Assembly (NCBI RefSeq): GCF_900095445.1
Contig: NZ_FMJL01000001.1
Span: 88,381-152,380 of the forward strand
Reading direction: 5' to 3'
DNA: 64,000 nucleotides
DNA from: Clostridium sp. N3C
GTDB taxonomy: Bacteria; Bacillota; Clostridia; Clostridiales; Clostridiaceae
Positions 62,692-64,000 of this stretch are shown here, piece by piece; position 1 is the first letter of the stretch; the number at the start of each line of letters is the position of its first letter. A program made the position numbers and the translations under genes. The notes beneath the pieces were generated by a model. It searched no databases, had not been told where the DNA came from, and saw nothing but the letters and a program-made list of their open reading frames with translations.

Positions 62692-63130
62692 AAAAGCTTA
62701 TACTTTAATTGAAATTTTAGTAGTTCTATGTATTTTCAATATTTTATTTATTATTTTTTCTAGTGGTTTAAAAGCATACAATAGGTTAAAGAATGCTATA
62801 GTAGTTGAGCAATGCAGTAATTCAATAATGACCTTTATTAATAGTTGTAAGCAATACTGCTATTACAATGAAGTAGAGGGGTATATTTTGTGTGATCAGT
62901 CCAACAATAGATTTAGTTTTTATTCTGGGAGCAGTCGTAAGAAGCTTTTAAAACTCCCTCAAGGATGCAAATTACAGTTGCTTAATACAGCTTCAGGTAA
63001 GCAAAAATTGAATTTTGATTCTAAAGGTTTTACATCAGATGCTTGTACTATTAAATATTTAGATTTATATGATGTGGAACATAAAATAACTATAAGTGTA
63101 GGTACAGCTTATGTTGAGATTAAGAATTAA
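62681..63130 (+). CDS. Prepilin-like protein 2 (GspH/ComGD type?)
   Basis: A 149-residue protein opening with MKIKKA, then YTLIEILVVLCIFNILFIIF, so again Ala at -1 and Glu at +5. The soluble domain (about residues 40-149) contains several Cys residues (SNSIMTFINSCKQYCYYNE and CDQS), and ends GTAYVEIKN. Its ATG overlaps the stop of the first prepilin gene by 11 bases. It fits the minor pseudopilin class by size and order. Assignment to a specific subtype is not possible from sequence alone. Confidence 0.7.
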   Translation: MKIKKAYTLIEILVVLCIFNILFIIFSSGLKAYNRLKNAIVVEQCSNSIMTFINSCKQYCYYNEVEGYILCDQSNNRFSFYSGSSRKKLLKLPQGCKLQLLNTASGKQKLNFDSKGFTSDACTIKYLDLYDVEHKITISVGTAYVEIKN

Positions 63131-63554
63131 GAAAGGTAACACTCTATTAGATGTAATGATATCCTTATGTGTCTTCGCTTTGATGTTTCTTGCTGCCTTT
63201 GATATGTATATGGCTAAGGCTAGATTAAAAAATCAAAATAATTTGCTAGCAAATTACCTTAATTGTGTTGAAGTGGCAGCTGGGAATATATGTTTAAATC
63301 ACAGTTATGAAGAATTATTAAATTACAGTGGTGAAAATATATGGTATATAAGCAGCCAGCATTTAAGTGTAGAAGAGCTTAGACAGCCACAGATCCTATC
63401 TTTATTGAAGCCTAGTACCGATAATGAGGATACATATCTTAGTGTAAAAATATCTGGCGATGATGTATTAAAACTTTCTTTTAAACTTAAATACACAATT
63501 GGTGGGAAGGTTGATGTTATAGAGTATGAAACATATAAAGGTAGCTATAATTAA
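63111..63554 (+). CDS. Prepilin-like protein 3 with Asp at the +5 position
   Basis: A 147-residue protein with N-terminus MLRLRIKKG, then NTLLDVMISLCVFALMFLAA; Gly at -1 is canonical, +1 is Asn, and +5 is Asp rather than Glu. The Glu5 interaction with the preceding pilin is normally important, so this is notable. It overlaps the previous gene by 20 bases and the next by about 29. A GspI-like minor pilin is plausible from the order (H, I, J), but not proved. Confidence 0.65.
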   Translation: MLRLRIKKGNTLLDVMISLCVFALMFLAAFDMYMAKARLKNQNNLLANYLNCVEVAAGNICLNHSYEELLNYSGENIWYISSQHLSVEELRQPQILSLLKPSTDNEDTYLSVKISGDDVLKLSFKLKYTIGGKVDVIEYETYKGSYN

Positions 63555-64000
63555 AAAGCAGAACAAAGGATTTACTTTGATAGAAGTGGCTATAGCAATA
63601 GCTATTATGAGCATACTTATGACAGCCCTAATGTTTGTAGTATCTTATTTTTTAAGAGAGTTTAAAAACACTGCCTCAGGAAATAGAGAAGATTTTTATA
63701 TAAATGAAGCCTTTAGATTTATAGAAAGTGAAGTTCATAGTGACAATAAGGAAGTAAAGTTTCAAACAAATGCTATAGAATTAAGAAAATACTCTATAGA
63801 TAGAATAGATTACATTAGGCAAATTGAAGGAAACCTAATTATAGAATATACTACAGCGGGAAAAAGCACTGCAAAGAATGTGTTTTTAAAGGATATTTCA
63901 AATTTTAGCATAGATATATGTGAACGGTTAGTGATTGTTAATATTGTAAGCAGTAAGGGAGAAGTGTATTCAAAATGTATAAATACTATATATATAAAGT
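63526..64000 (+). CDS. Prepilin-like protein 4, GspJ/ComGF position (3' truncated)
   Basis: The frame is open to the right edge; 158 codons are visible. After a basic leader ending KKQNKG, the mature helix FTLIEVAIAIAIMSILMTAL carries canonical Gly -1, Phe +1 and Glu +5. The visible soluble part contains FKNTASGNREDFYINEAFRF, a pattern like GspJ/ComGF minor pilins. It overlaps the previous gene by 29 bases. Alternative starts are lacking. More pilin or accessory genes probably follow outside the window. Confidence 0.7.
   Translation, partial: MKHIKVAIIKKQNKGFTLIEVAIAIAIMSILMTALMFVVSYFLREFKNTASGNREDFYINEAFRFIESEVHSDNKEVKFQTNAIELRKYSIDRIDYIRQIEGNLIIEYTTAGKSTAKNVFLKDISNFSIDICERLVIVNIVSSKGEVYSKCINTIYIK

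Overview
The window is AT-rich, densely packed DNA from a spore-forming, flagellated Firmicute, most likely Clostridium in the broad sense. The evidence is the Clostridium-type fliF-to-flgG flagellar operon with a fused fliR-flhB, spoVD and spoVE inside the division cluster, a meso-DAP-type MurE, strong Shine-Dalgarno (SD) sequences with frequent TTG/GTG starts, a sigma-E-like sporulation promoter, and PyrR-type pyrimidine control. No rRNA, tRNA, CRISPR array, insertion sequence or prophage was recognised.

Region 1 (1-22.5 kb) is one long flagellar operon on the + strand. It encodes the MS and C rings (fliF, fliG), export ATPase complex (fliH, fliI, fliJ), hook system (fliK, flgD, a TIGR02530-type gene, flgE), stator (flbD, motA, motB, fliL), export gate (fliO, fliP, fliQ, fliR-flhB, flhA), placement and regulation (flhF, flhG, a PilZ protein, fliA, a SwrB-position protein, a small membrane protein) and two rod-type proteins. 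fliR-flhB carries a frame break at a T7 run that reads as a canonical -1 slippery heptamer. flgE sits between a leader that pairs with its own SD and a perfect 15-bp hairpin after its stop.

Region 2 (22.5-37 kb) is a mixed set of short units. It holds an Asn/Tyr-rich protein behind a sigma-E-like promoter, a CbiB-like membrane protein, a VanZ-domain protein with a large extracytoplasmic tail, a CBS/DRTGG-type pyrophosphatase, a P-type Ca2+-ATPase, an unknown small protein, a Lon-family protease whose ATPase P-loop is lost, YchF, and a YfmF/YfmH-type M16 peptidase pair. Convergent pairs are separated by bidirectional hairpin terminators.

Region 3 (37-54.3 kb) is the division and cell-wall cluster: mraZ, rsmH, ftsL, spoVD, murE, murF, mraY, spoVE, ftsQ, DUF881, sbp, DUF881, yggS, sepF, ylmG, ylmH, divIVA, a DksA/TraR-type gene, lspA and an rluD-type gene. 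Four AGTGG boxes precede mraZ, three of them exactly 10 bp apart, and look like its autoregulatory operator. murD, murG, ftsA and ftsZ are absent from the cluster.

Region 4 (54.3-59.4 kb) holds pyrR behind a complete PyrR attenuator, then uraA behind a second PyrR-type hairpin that includes the SD and so suggests translational control. An RlmL-type rRNA methyltransferase and the ribosome-rescue factor rqcH converge after it.

Region 5 (59.5-64 kb) starts a type IV pilus or competence-like operon: an assembly ATPase, a platform protein and four prepilin-like proteins, the last cut by the window edge.
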